64,000 bases of DNA from assembly GCA_014529385.2 (NCBI GenBank), contig CM043946.1, positions 21,258,577 to 21,322,576 of the forward strand. The letters are read 5' to 3'. The position numbers and the translations under genes were made by a program. Numbering within the stretch: position 1 is the stretch's first letter; every line of letters starts with the position of its first letter. Shown one piece after another: positions 1-11,116 of the stretch. The stretch is from Adiantum capillus-veneris. Its lineage: Eukaryota > Streptophyta > Polypodiopsida > Polypodiales > Pteridaceae. The notes under the pieces are model-generated. The model saw only the letters and a program-made list of their open reading frames with translations, did no database searches and had not been told where the DNA came from.

Positions 1-557
1 TAAAGTTACAAGTCCAACACATCTACTTGAATAAGGTGGGAACAAAGCCTTAAGCATGATGCTATGGTAGCATGATGGCATAGTAGCTTAGGACGATGAC
101 TTGATATCATTTTGGATGGTCAATAACTCTTGCATCATCAGCTATACACGTTGAAGCATCTACAACAACCACCAAGCAGTTAGGTGGAAAAGTACGTAAA
201 CGGTAGGAGCAGATTCAAGAGGTGCAGCAGGCAGATTTGTAGGGATGAAAATAGCCACCCACAGCTGTGATCTCGTGGAGAAATACAAAGAGAAATTTTT
301 CTACTCCATGTGGACTATAATCCTATCAGAGGTTTTATCCTAATTCAGCTTCTACCATATTTGGTGAAGGTGCCAAGTTGGTTGCCTGCAGAGTTGCAGA
401 CTGCACACAGAGGGTAACCTGCCAACTTGGGAGCTACCTATTTGGAGATACAGCCATGATCTCTTCTTGGACTATGAAGGAGATATGTTCCCCACATAAT
501 GGTGCATCTACCTACCAAAGGGATCCACGACTTATGCTCAGCATTAAGAGATATAGA

Positions 558-566
558 TATATAAAG
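558..566 (+). promoter_or_regulatory. TATA box in the copia LTR
   Basis: The motif TATATAAAG sits in the middle of the LTR and is preserved in the 3' LTR (around 5935-5943). It would mark the U3/R boundary about 30 bases downstream. The position fits an LTR promoter; no transcript evidence is available. Confidence 0.6.
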
Positions 567-773
567 ATGTACCAGTACACTAGTTCAAAAGAGAGACACA
601 AAGTAGAAAGACAAAGAAGCAGAGAGACAGAGAACACAGAGAGAGAGCTAAGAGACATTGTGAGGCTTAGATCATCTTGTATAGAGTGTTGTTATCTGGG
701 AAAACACACTCATTGTACTTGGGACTTTAACCTCTAGCTTGGGTTTGGGGATCAACCATTCAGTCTCACAGAA

Positions 774-943
774 GTACCTATACTGTGTACCATTGGTACT
801 TTCCGAGTACTTATCTAGGTACTTCCAGAGTACCATAACTGTCTGTTTGGTACTATTTACTCTCTGTTATTAGTACTGTTAAGACTGTGTCACAGTACCT
901 GTATTGGTAGTCTGTAGTACCTGCATTGGTAGTTTGCAAGTAC
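774..943 (+). promoter_or_regulatory. Cluster of 11 GTAC cores in the LTR
   Basis: Eleven copies of GTAC, mostly as AGTACC or GGTACT, occur in 170 bases; fewer than one is expected by chance. The 3' LTR (about 6150-6325) keeps ten. GTAC is the core bound by plant SPL/SBP transcription factors, including the copper regulators SPL7 and CRR1. The cluster lies downstream of the TATA box, in the presumed R-U5 part. Regulatory function is inferred. Confidence 0.45.
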
Positions 944-1092
944 CAATATTGTATCTCAAGGAAGCTTCATCATCATAAAGATATTCCTTTCAGTATATCA
1001 TTGTCTCTCTCATATATTTCAGTTAAACACTTGTCATTCTCACACATATCTTAGCACAAAGATCCATCCCTTCACTCCCCTTATTTTTCACA

Positions 1093-1104
1093 TGGTATCA
1101 GAGC
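1093..1104 (+). other. Primer-binding site, initiator tRNA-Met
   Basis: TGGTATCAGAGC immediately follows the LTR. It is the standard plant primer site complementary to the 3' end of initiator tRNA-Met. Confidence 0.93.
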
Positions 1105-1145
1105 AGGTTGTAATGCCAAGATAGAGTGATCTTGAGTGAGTTTGA

Positions 1146-4100
1146 GTGAGTGCAAAAATCCCCCTTCATCACACTATTTGTCAGGAGTTGAAGATGGCAC
1201 CAAGCCTACATAATCTACATTTAGAGGGAGCTGAAAAGCTCAACGGCAACAATTATGCAACTTGGAAGGTGAAGATGGAGTCCCTACTCTTCTTCCAAGA
1301 TTGTTGGCAGTTGGTTTCCATGGAGAGACCAAGTGAAGAAGAACATGATGAAGAGGAGCTAGAAAAATGGGACAAGAAGGCCATGTTTGCAGTCCACATG
1401 CTGAAGTTAAGTGTCAAAGATGACATCCTTAGCCACCTAATGGACGTAAAGACTCCCAAGAAGGCTTGGGACACAATGAAGAACATCTATGAGTCAAAGA
1501 GCACCTCAAGGAAAGTAGCATTGAGAGCTGAACTTACCAACACCAAAAGGAATCATGGAGAGGATGCTACAAGCTTCATCAAGAGGCTCAAAGATCTACA
1601 TCAACAACTAGTAGCTGTTGCAGACAAGATGCCAGACAATGAGTTGTCTACAATCATCATCCATGGATTGATAGAAGGATATGAAGGTCTTGTCCAAGGG
1701 CTTATTATCTTGAGGGAGAAGCCATCACTTGATGAGATGGAACAAATCCTTAGAGATGAGGATCAAAGGCAAGCAGCCATGAAGATCATACATGAAGGAG
1801 GAAAGAATACAAGTAGTACCACCAACAATGACAAAGCACTCTTTTCAGCAAGAGGAAGAGGAAGGACAAACACTCAAAGGGGAAGAGGAAGGCATCAACC
1901 CAACAACACTCATGATCAGTATTCTCATGAAGGTAACTCATCCTATCATGGTAGAAGAGGTCATTCATCTAGAGGTAGAGCAAGAGGAAGAGGTAGGAGC
2001 ACCTACTACTCTATGCAATGTTATAAATGCTCAAAGTATGGGCATATTGCAAGGGATTGCAGAAGCAACAAGGCTGATTGGAAAGGAAAATCAGCCAACT
2101 ATATGGATGGAGACAAAGAAGAAGAAAGTTCACATTGCTTTCATGAAGATACATCATTGCTGTCCTTGGAGGAGATGGCAGCTCACACTCATGAAGACCC
2201 ATGGTGGATTTATAGTGGGGCAAGCTCCCACATGACCTCACATGCTGAGTATTTCTCTAGTTTAGATGATACTCATAATGGCATCATATATACAGCAGAT
2301 AGTACTCCTAATAGTATTGCAAGTAAAGGAGATATACCCATTCAATTGGGCACAGGAACGAAGAAGACTCTTGGAAATGTTCTCTTGGTACCATCCCTTA
2401 CCAAGAACCTACTTTCAGTTGGAGCTATGCTAGAGAAGGGCCTCAAAGTGGAGTTTGAAGGCCAACAAAGTACTTGCTGAAGGGCAAAAGCATGGAAAGC
2501 TCTTCAAATTGGAAGGAACACCATCAGCATTTTCAGCCACAGGTGGTGGTGAATCAGCACCTATTTCAGCCACAGAGTTATGGCATAAAAGGTATGGGCA
2601 TTTGAGCTTCAAAAGCATGTGTATGCTAAAGAGTCAAGGCATGGTTTTGGGCATTCCAACCTTAAGAAGGATTGGGAAAGTATGTGAAGCATGCTGTCTA
2701 GGAAAGCAGTCTAGAAGCAAGTTTCCTAGGAGCAAGACTAGGTCACTTGGGATAATTGATTTGATCCATGCAGATGTGTGTGAATCAGCCACACTTCCTC
2801 ACTTGGTGGGCACACTTATTATGTGAGTTTCACTGATGACTTTTCTAGATATACTTGGGTTTACTTCATGAAGTTCAAGGCTGAAGTATTTCAGATTTTC
2901 AAGCTCTTTCACATGATGATTGAGAAGATGACAGGTAGAAGAATCAAAGCTCTCAGGTCTGACAATGGAGGAGAATTCTTATCCAAAGATTTCAGCAAAT
3001 ACCTCCTTGAACATGGGATCAAGAGGAAACTAACTTGAAGCTATACTCCTCAACAAAATGGAGTAGCAGAGAGGAAGAATAGGACACTCTTTGAAGCAGC
3101 CAGGTGTATGCTCAAAGACAAAGGACTTAGCAATAGCTATTGGGATGAAGCTATCAACACTTCATGCTATTTGATGAACAGGTCTCCTACAGATATCTTG
3201 AAGGGAATCACACCATATGAAGCTCTACATAAGGTCAAGCCAAAGGTAGATCACCTCAGAGTCTTTGGATGTTTGGCATTTGCTCACATTCTAGATGAGA
3301 AGAGGAAGAAGTTGGATGACAAGTCAAGGATATGCATACTTGTTGGATATAGTGACGTAAGCAAATCTTACAAGCTATATGATCCTATCAAGAAGGAGTC
3401 ATTCATTTCAAGGGATGTCATATTTGATGAGAGTGAAAGCTTCAAATCAGCCACAAAGTCAGAGGATGCAAGCTCTCCATCACCTCTCAAGATGGACATA
3501 CCATCCAACATGCAAGAGGAGATTGTTGAAGAACTAGAGGAAGAAGATGAGGAGCTTCAAGAAGCCCTTAGAAGGTCTTCAAGGACTAGAAAACCTCAAA
3601 GATTAACATATCATAGAGGTAATGAATCAGATTTTCAGCAATGCAATCTTGCACTTGTTAGCTCCATATTACAGCATGAAGAACCTACCACATACAAGGT
3701 AGCTAGTACCAAGAAGGAATGGAACCAAGCTATGGAAAAGGAGATGGATTCTCTCCACAATTATGAGACATGGGATCTATGTCCATTACCCCCCAGCAAG
3801 AAAGCCATTGGATGCAAGTGGCTTTACAAGCTGAAGTTCAACAAGGAAGGGAAGATTGATAGGCACAAAGCAAGATTGGTAGCCAAAGGCTTTGCTCAAC
3901 AATATGGTTTGGACTATGATGAAACCTATGCTCGTGTAGCCAAGATGAGCTCTATTAGGTCGTCAATTTCTTTAGCTTCTATCTTAAAGTGGAAGCTTAA
4001 GCAAATGGATGTCAACAATACCTTTCTCAATGGGCTACTTGAGGAGGAAGTCTACATGCAGGAACCAGAGGGATATGTTGTTGCAAGGAAAGAGGACATG

Positions 4101-5234
4101 GTATGTAAGCTCAACAAGAGTTTATATGGATTGAAGCAAGCTTCAAGAGCTTGGTATGGGAGGATTGATGATCACCTCCAATCTCAAAGATTTCAGAGAA
4201 GCCATGCTGATCACACTCTTTACTATAAGGTACAAGGCCAGGATATTATTCTTGTTATCATCGATGTGGATGATCTTATCTTGACAGGTAGCAATGAAGC
4301 TATGGTGGAGGATGTTCAATCTCAACTCTCCAAGGAGTTTGAGATGAAGGACCTTGAATATTTACACTACATCCTTGGTATTGAAGTCTCTAGGCTGAAG
4401 AAGGGAGACATCTTTATCTCTCAACAAAAGTACCTCCACTCCATTCTTGATAGATTTGGAATGATCAGCTCAAAGCCTATTTCTACACCTATGGAGTCTA
4501 GTCTTAAACTCACTAAGGATGAACATGGTATTCCCTATGATGCTACACTCTATAGACAACTCATAGGTTCTCTTATCTACTTAACTATCACTAGGCCTGA
4601 TATTTGCTTTGTTGTCCACTCACTTGCTCAATACATGCAAGCCCCAAAGATATCTCATTGGAATGCAACCAAGAGAGTACTTTGGTACTTGAAAGGTACT
4701 CCTTCCTTAGGTGTTTTGTATGGAGGAGACAAGCTGAATCTACATGGTTTTAGTGACTCTGATTATGCAGCAGACTTGGTGGATAGGAAGAGCATTAGTG
4801 GAAATACTTTCTTTCTAGGTGCAGGAGCCATCTCATGGAGCTCCAAGAAACAAAACACCATCAGCCTTTCATCAACAGAGGCTGAATATAAAGCTCTTAC
4901 TATAGCATCTTGTGAAGCTATTTGGTTGCAAAGATGTTTGCAGGAACTTGGTTTCTATGGAAGTGGCCAAGCTACGCCTATCATGTGTGACAACACCTCA
5001 GCTGAATCTTTAGCAAAGAATCCAGTGCTACATCAAAGGACCAAGCACATTGAAGTCAGAGAGCACTTCATCAGGGAGAAGGTGCAAAGTGGAGACATAG
5101 TCTTACACCATTGCAGCACCATGGAGAATGTTGCTAATATCTTTACCAAAGCTCTAGGGAAGGAGCTTTTATTCAAGCATAGATCAGCACTTGGCATGAT
5201 GGAGCTTCCCTTAAGGGAAGGAATTGAAGAATAA
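1146..5234 (+). pseudogene. Copia gag-pol region (fossil)
   Basis: Domains in order are as follows. A copia-type gag starts around the ATG at 1194 and includes the typical NNYATWK motif. An RGR-rich stretch follows, then a CCHC zinc knuckle (CYKCSKYGHIARDC, about 2020-2062). The retropepsin region is at about 2190-2450. The gag-pre-integrase and integrase core are at about 2.57-3.4 kb, with DNGGEF visible. Reverse transcriptase spans about 3.7-4.5 kb (CKWLYKLKFN, YGLKQASRAW, VDDLI). The RNase H spans about 4.7-5.15 kb (SLSSTEAEYKAL, QRTKHIEVREH). The product would be one Gag-Pol polyprotein that makes virus-like particles and copies the element RNA in the cytoplasm. The region is broken in about three places, so this copy should not make its enzymes. 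No envelope-like ORF follows pol. Confidence 0.9.
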
Positions 5235-5363
5235 GGGAAGGCTCTTCATGCAAGATCAAGCAATAAGGGAAGGCATCACAACAAAGCCTTCAACAATTTA
5301 ATGTTTGGTTTGCTTTAGTTGTTTTTGATTTCAGGTTTTAGTCTTTTCAAGATGCTTATGGAC

Positions 5364-5374
5364 TTGAGAGAAGG
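5364..5374 (+). other. Polypurine tract of the left copia element
   Basis: The purine-rich run TTGAGAGAAGG directly precedes the TGTT start of the 3' LTR. This is the expected position for plus-strand priming. Confidence 0.75.
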
Positions 5375-6458
5375 TGTTAAAGTTACAAGTCCAACACATC
5401 TACTTCAATAAGGTGGGAACAAAGGCTTAAGCATGATGCTATGGTAGCATGATGGCATGGTAGCTTAGGATGATGACTTGACATCATTTTGGATGGTCAA
5501 TAACCCTTGCATCATCAGCTATACACGTTGAAGCATCTACAACAACCACCAAGCAGTTAGGTGGAAAAGTACATAAAAGGTAGGAGCAGATTCAGGACGT
5601 GCAGCAGGCAGATTTGTAGGGATGAAAATAGCCACCTACAGCTGTGATCTCGTGGAGAAATACAAAGAGAAATTGTTCTACTCCATGTGTACTAAAATAA
5701 TATCAGAGGTTTTATCCTAATTCAGCTTCTACCATATTTGGTGAAGGTGCCAAGTTGGCTGCCTGCAGAGTTGCAGACTGCACACAGAGGGTAACCTGCC
5801 AACTTGGGAGCTACCTATTTGGAGATACAGCCATGATCTCTTCTTGGACTATGAAGGAGATATGTTCCCCACATAATGGTGCATCTACCTACCAAAGGGA
5901 TCCACGACTTATGCTCAGCATTAAGAGATACAGATATATAAAGATGTACCAGTACACTAGTTCAAAAGAGAGACACAGAGTAGAAAGACAAAGAAGCAGA
6001 GAGACAGAGAACACAGAGAGAGAGCTAAGAGACATTGTGAGGCTTAGATCATCTTGTATAAGGTGTTGTTATCTGGGAAAACACACTCATTGTACTTGGG
6101 ACTTTAACCTCTAGCTTGGGTTTGGGGATCAACCATTCAGTCTCACAGAAGTGTACCATTGGTACTTTCCGAGTACCTGTCTAGGTACTTCCAGAGTACC
6201 ATAACTATCTGTTTGGTACTATTTACTCTCTGTTATTAGTACTGTTAAGACTGTGTCACAGTACCTGTATTGGTAGTCTGTAGTACCTGCATTGGTAGTT
6301 TGCAAGTACCAATATTGTATCTCAAGGAAGCTTCATCATCATAAAGATATTCCTTTCAGTATATCATTGTCTCTCTCATATATTTCAGTTAAACACTTGT
6401 CATTATCACACATATCTTAGCACAGAGATCCATCCCTTCACTCCCCTATTTTTTCACA
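5375..6458 (+). repeat. 3' LTR of the left copia element
   Basis: Starts TGTTAAAG and ends TTTTCACA, matching the 5' LTR over its whole length at about 97% identity by eye. The five bases after it (aaagg) would be the right target duplication; the left partner lies outside the window. Confidence 0.95.
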
Positions 6459-7459
6459 AAAGGCTAATGAGATTAAAGAGCTTAGCTTCAAGAGCTTTAG
6501 ATTCTCAAGGCTAATGATGCTAAGGAGATTAGAGAGGCTTTGGATTAGAGCTTGCTTTTTCGGAGAAGAAGATGAATGAAAAGAAGAGGAGAGCCCAAAA
6601 GAATGCCGTCTCCCTTATTTATAGGTTGCATGCCTTTGCTTACTAAAATTGGACAACCCATTATTGATGTCGCTAATGGGTAGCCACCCTATGATGTGGC
6701 ACTCAAAATTTGACCTCCTCCAAATCTCATGGGAGCAGGGCCAAAATTGAGTGCCTAGGCAAGCTGAGTATTTTCCGTCTCTGCGGTGCCCTCAACCACT
6801 GCTCGTACAGGCCGGTGTGTCCTCCTTTCCCTGCGCATTCACTATGGAGCTTCTACATTCCATGCCTATGCTTTTCTTCCCTTTTGTTCTGTGTGTGTAT
6901 GTCTCACATGTCGATGCAAGGAACTTGCCGATACACTGTGTGCGAGCCACAAATGGCTCCAAGCACACAACAAGCCTAAACTAGTAAGCTCAAAGATGGC
7001 GTTGGTGTGTCACTCACCGCTCTACGCTTCCTGTCATGGAGGATTCCTTGCCGTGAAGAAGAGGGAGACGCCGCTACGCCGCGCTCAACCACCTCGTCAC
7101 CATCGTGCCGCCGCAACGCTCGATTGCACACATTCTCTATCTCTCTCTCACGCATACAGACATATACAAGGAGATGAAGAAGAAGAATATGGAGATGGAG
7201 CAAGAGCAATCTTCAATTGCACAAATGAGAGAATAAGTGAATTTTAGGTTTAGTTGAATTTTATATGAGCTCGCCCCATTCACACTTGGGCGCCCATGCT
7301 TAGCCAACTAATCCCTTGAATGTTCCAGTTAGAGTGCACCTCTCATCGGCGATCACTCTTACCCTTTTCCTATTGGACCGACAAGCCCACTACCTAACTC
7401 TACCAAATAAATAATACAATGTCCATCGTAGGTGATAGGAATGTGCGTGAGGGTTAACA
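6459..7459 (-). repeat. 3' LTR fragment of an unidentified minus-strand LTR element
   Basis: Read on the minus strand, a purine tract (7460-7471, AGGAAGGGGGGC) is followed by TGTTAACCC, the expected start of a 3' LTR. About 840 bases further in is a TATA box. The copia element at 1-6458 cuts off the far end. Short overlapping plus-strand ORFs here (6710-7247) look fortuitous. I find no matching 5' LTR in the window. Confidence 0.6.
6616..6623 (-). promoter_or_regulatory. TATA box in the LTR fragment
   Basis: TATAAATA on the minus strand, followed by a G-rich stretch, as in many plant LTR promoters. It supports the reading of 6459-7459 as a minus-strand LTR. Confidence 0.5.
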
Positions 7460-7471
7460 TGCCCCCCTTCC
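7460..7471 (-). other. Polypurine tract of the minus-strand element
   Basis: On the minus strand this reads as an uninterrupted purine run up to a C, directly before a TGTT LTR start. Confidence 0.6.
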
Positions 7472-7472
7472 T

Positions 7473-8874
7473 GATGTAGATTCTGTCCTCAGAAGCTATT
7501 GAGTTGAAGCTCGTTCGTCGAGATGGAAGAGATTTTGAGATGAATGTCCTTAGCCTCCTTCAGTTACTACAAAATCAAACAACATTGGCAGAGTAATTGC
7601 ATTCTCATAAGCAATTAAAAAGCATATGCGGTTGTAGGCAGACAATTTGATTGGTAACAGAATTTTAAGCCATTTGTCAGCAATAATTAGACATTAAATT
7701 GCAATATAATCAAACGCATAAACCGTTGTAAAGATAAAAAATTAAACAAGTCCAAGTCACTAATTTAACGATCGAAAGGCATTAAAGATCGACTATTAAT
7801 ACCATGGGTAGGCTTCTTAATTTTCTCTGGTCAATGAAGTTGTTTAATTGCGAGAGCCAAGTATTTCATGTTCGAGGACTGACTAGAGGCTATACCTAGA
7901 AGGCCTTGTAGTTAAGGTACGATAGAAGGAATTTCTCAAGAAATCATCGCCTAACTGATTACTTTTTCTTTGACCCCCCAAAGTCTTTTCATAGTGATTC
8001 CATTTTGATGTGTGTGCTTATTTTGTATGCCTTGGGTTTTTTGCTTTTCAAGGAAAAGCGCCCACACTGGGAACCTCTAGGGCTCTAGTACCACAGGTGA
8101 TACATGTGAGTGAAGTACCAAATCAAGCTGAGATTTTTCTTCCAGCTTAAGATTTTACATTGTGGCACTTTGATTTTTTTTTCTTTTTGTTCGTTTTTAG
8201 CATTTTAATTTTGTAACTTTGGGGGGTCATATAACACTGTTACACCTCCCCAGGCTCATCACACTAGTAAACTCCCTTTATAATACTTAAGCTAAAGGTC
8301 AATAGGGACTAAGCCCACTAGAAAGCCCTAGTACATTTCACACAATGCTGCCTAAATCGGATTATGAACCTAAGTAACCATTAATTATTATGAAGGCATT
8401 CCCCATGGTATTAAGAGAAGATCTCTAACGCCTAGCTTGTTCAAACTAGCTTAGTCAGACTGCTTGATTTTTAAACCTAGACAAGTGATTACATTGAATT
8501 TAATGTTTGATACTAAACAAAGGCACTGAATATTATGCTACCAATCACAATCAAAGCAAATAAACATGGATGCAAAAAAGATATGGGGCAATGCTAATGG
8601 ACAAGACACACCTGTTTGTGTTGATGGTCGTGCTTGATTTGAAGTGTGAACGAGAGAAAGATCCCATGAAGGTCCAAATCCAAACAATAGCAACACATTC
8701 CTGTACACACTAAGAAACACAAAGAATACCTCTAGAAGGCACATCAGTGGGAAAAGGTACCAACACTTATTGAATACAATTAAAAAACATAAGGAACCCT
8801 AACCTAATTATTTGCACTCCCCTTAGAGAGTCAAGGGAATAGGATATTGTAGAGATTAGGGGGAAACCCTAAGG
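7473..8874. other. Non-coding stretch, probably decayed retroelement sequence
   Basis: AT-rich sequence without a convincing ORF on either strand. Its left edge is the polypurine tract of a minus-strand LTR element, so it should be the 3' untranslated part of that element. The weak 68-codon minus-strand ORF at 8538-8744 has no features I can support. Confidence 0.5.
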
Positions 8875-9165
8875 CTAAACCCCTATCCTCGTAGTCGAGA
8901 TAAACATAGTCATCATCCATGAGACCATATGTGCCATACGTGTAGTCATGTAATATTCTTCTTCATCATAGGTACCCATGTTTACTAAGAAGGTCACTAG
9001 ATGCCTATAGTCATCTTGGTCAAAAGGGTAGGCTTGTGCAATGGGAGATACACTCTCTACTAAATATGGAGCAGTTGTGGTCAAGACACGTATCAGACAT
9101 TCTAACTCCTCAAAATTCCTCTCACATGCTAGCGTACCTACCAAATCCCATTCACAGGCAAGCAC
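8875..9165 (-). CDS. Uncharacterised 96-codon ORF, probably a retroelement remnant
   Basis: I do not recognise this protein. It is rich in Glu, Asp and Tyr in its second half (DEEEYYMTTR) and has a hydrophobic, Leu-rich N-terminal third. It has no membrane segment, zinc-binding motif or catalytic signature that I can see. It lies between a non-coding stretch and the plus-strand accessory-ORF fragment at 9.2-10.0 kb, which runs the opposite way, so the two probably come from different elements. It may be noise in decayed sequence. Confidence 0.25.
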   Translation of the reverse strand: MLACEWDLVGTLACERNFEELECLIRVLTTTAPYLVESVSPIAQAYPFDQDDYRHLVTFLVNMGTYDEEEYYMTTRMAHMVSWMMTMFISTTRIGV

Positions 9166-9209
9166 CGGAAACTTCCATGTGAAACATTTGTAATGATGAA
9201 GCTACAATA

Positions 9210-9963
9210 GTGATCAATAGTATTATGGAAGCCTTTCATTCAGTACACCAAGATTCACAAATATGTATTCATAGACCAAGCAGTAAAGCTCCTAGAGCTT
9301 TGGGATTGCAGGTAGTGGTTGAGGCCACAAAACTTGATTTTGCCACAAAAATCATTAAGCAGGTGCTAGATACATTTGATGTTGACCATGGCACTACTAT
9401 AGTCAATGGAGTCCAATTGCAACTTCACAACTAGTGAAATCTCTTATGCTTTCTAGCTACCTGATGACACAAAACCTTATCCAACTACACTGGAGCAGGT
9501 TAGTATGATCCTAAAGGAAAATGAGCATGTGAGAAAGAAGAGGAAAGCTAGTGGCCAAGGGGTTCTAGTAGCAGCATTGGAATGCCCTTTAGTATATGGA
9601 TTTATTGTTGAATCCATTAGTATGAAGAACAATCCCACCTACGTCTCTAAAAAGCTCTTTGCCATGCTACTAGCAAAGAAACTAAACCCTCATGCTCCTA
9701 TCAATCTCAGTCAATTTTTGGCTACCAGTGTGTTGCAGCAAACTGCTAAGCTAAAATCACAAAATCTGTTCAAAGCTTGTTATGTTTGGAAATTTCTCTA
9801 CTGGGATCAAGGTTCAAATCCTCATCAAAAAGTCAAGAAAGCTTGGGAAACATCACTTGGTGCACTACCTAAAAAGGTTACCATATCTTTTGATGAGGAG
9901 AACCAGACCATGATACACATGCAGGTTAGCAATTGGTTGTCGTGGGTCAAAAAAAATTGGTGA
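9210..9963 (+). pseudogene. Fragment of a retroelement accessory ORF (same family as 52.4-53.5 kb)
   Basis: The translated sequence is clearly homologous to the accessory ORF of the gypsy element at 49.3-58.2 kb. Shared blocks include KNNPTYVS, a KRKAS basic patch, and LKSQ followed after a few residues by FKA and YVW.FLYW, in the same order and spacing. By eye about half of the aligned residues match. The family has an N-terminal globular region, in which a basic KRK segment precedes a Leu/Phe/Trp-rich block, and then an acidic DEE segment. It resembles the putative plant transposon protein domains found in many plant gypsy elements, but I cannot assign it. The fragment is broken and runs opposite to its neighbours at 8.9 and 10.1 kb, so it was placed here by a separate event. 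Confidence 0.65.
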
Positions 9964-10066
9964 AGCTAGGAAGGCCAGTATCTCTAAAACACCTAGTACT
10001 AGTTTGGCTAAAATCTCTGCGAGGTATTGAAGGATTTTCAGAAAAGATTTGGCAAAGCAACACCTT

Positions 10067-10498
10067 TCATTTACATCGAAAATAAGAGACTAGTCCCTCG
10101 CTCTCATGCTTGTAAATTCCCACATTCTCATTATAGGTAGAGACCCTGGTTGTTTTTTTATCATACATAAATATATATCCAGGTTGACCAATTTTTGGAG
10201 GTGGCTCTTGAGCCTCCGAGACCATTTTTCCTTTTGCCACATTATCTCCATATCTGTTGTAATCCTCAGGATTACTAACTATCAGATAGTGATTCCCCTT
10301 TTTGTCTCGGAATCTATCTCCATCATCATAGACTCGAATTATCTCCAGTCTCTGAGAAGGTCTTTCTTCTATACAAATACACTTGCATCCCCGATAGTCA
10401 TAATAAACTAGGTCTCCCCTAGAGTTTGTTCCTTCTAAGAAGATTATAGTGAACTTGGCATCGTTCAAAGGGTTTTCGGAGGTACTTCCTCCTAGCAT
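10067..10498 (-). CDS. First ORF of a minus-strand gypsy element, uncharacterised leader-ORF family
   Basis: A 143-codon hydrophilic ORF begins about 2.1 kb downstream of a tRNA-Asp primer site (12616-12634) on the same strand. That is where gag or a leader ORF should start. It contains GDLVYYD, a Cys/Ile-rich CICIEE patch, a DKKGNHYLIVSNPED block and a Gly/Pro-rich PPPKIGQPGYIF segment. The region at 36.4-36.9 kb, at the same place in the giant element, shares GD.VY.D, ICI, D and YL.V.NP with identical spacing over at least 45 positions. This is therefore a conserved element protein and not a chance ORF. Its function is unknown; an N-terminal Gag (matrix-like) domain is the simplest guess. 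The rest of this element to the left has been lost or replaced. Confidence 0.6.
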   Translation of the reverse strand: MLGGSTSENPLNDAKFTIIFLEGTNSRGDLVYYDYRGCKCICIEERPSQRLEIIRVYDDGDRFRDKKGNHYLIVSNPEDYNRYGDNVAKGKMVSEAQEPPPKIGQPGYIFMYDKKTTRVSTYNENVGIYKHESEGLVSYFRCK

Positions 10499-11116
10499 TG
10501 GTCCTTCACTGGCTGTTGACTACCCATCATGAAGAAGGACTTATCTGATGAAGTATCAGTATCACTACCTCCTCAATGATCGGTGCTAATGGATCTAGCC
10601 TTGCCTAAGTTACACTCTCCTCAGTGGACACTAAGCTACCCTGATCACCTGCCACTTTTTGGTCTCTAGGAATGTGTCTTCCTGATCTTAAATTCATCAA
10701 ACATAGCAATGCAATTTATCACAAATCCAACCACTCACCTGGAAAGGGATCAATTTCCGCACAACTTCTTGCCTTGCCGCTGAATATACCTGTACACAAG
10801 CGTTTAATTTCGGCAATCGAATCAAAACATTTAACCGCTAGAGGCGGTCTTAATAATGATTGGTATAACTGGAGGGTTAACTCAACCACTACTGTACTCT
10901 ATACACTTCAGATGTTCTTGATTAGGTCTGTTAATCTGGAACTGTACTTTACCCCAGTGTTTGTCACTCTAGAGGTAAAGTCTTAATTTCATCTTCGCTC
11001 CGTCAAAAGGTCAAACAAGGTCCAATTTCACTTCTAAAAGAATTTTTGGAACTCTTAAGTCAATTGGAACATCACTCTATGTCCACAGTCAGATTTTGAC
11101 TTCAATATCATGCCTT

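Larger units (their letters stand above)
1..1092 (+). repeat. 5' LTR of the left copia element
   Basis: Window position 1 corresponds to position 5378 in the right copy. The LTR ends in CACA at 1092, directly before the primer-binding site. It contains a TATA box (558-566) and a dense cluster of GTAC motifs (774-943). Confidence 0.95.
1..6458 (+). mobile_element. Ty1/copia LTR retrotransposon, nearly full length
   Basis: Two direct repeats of about 1.09 kb flank a 4.3 kb internal region that holds gag and pol in copia order (gag, protease, integrase, reverse transcriptase, RNase H). A tRNA-Met primer site follows the left LTR and a purine tract precedes the right LTR. The window opens three bases inside the left LTR, so its TGT start and any left target duplication are out of view. 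The LTRs differ by roughly 28 substitutions in 1085 aligned bases plus one short indel (by eye, about 97% identity), so the insertion is moderately young. The coding region is broken, with about three interruptions. On its right side it abuts an LTR fragment of another element (6459-7459) and probably inserted into it. Confidence 0.95.

Noticed and set aside
378-737. 119-codon ORF present in both copia LTRs
   Set aside because: It is repeated only because the LTR is repeated, it spans the TATA region, and it has no domain.
6710-7247. Three overlapping plus-strand ORFs
   Set aside because: They lie antisense in an LTR fragment, overlap one another in different frames and show no domain.
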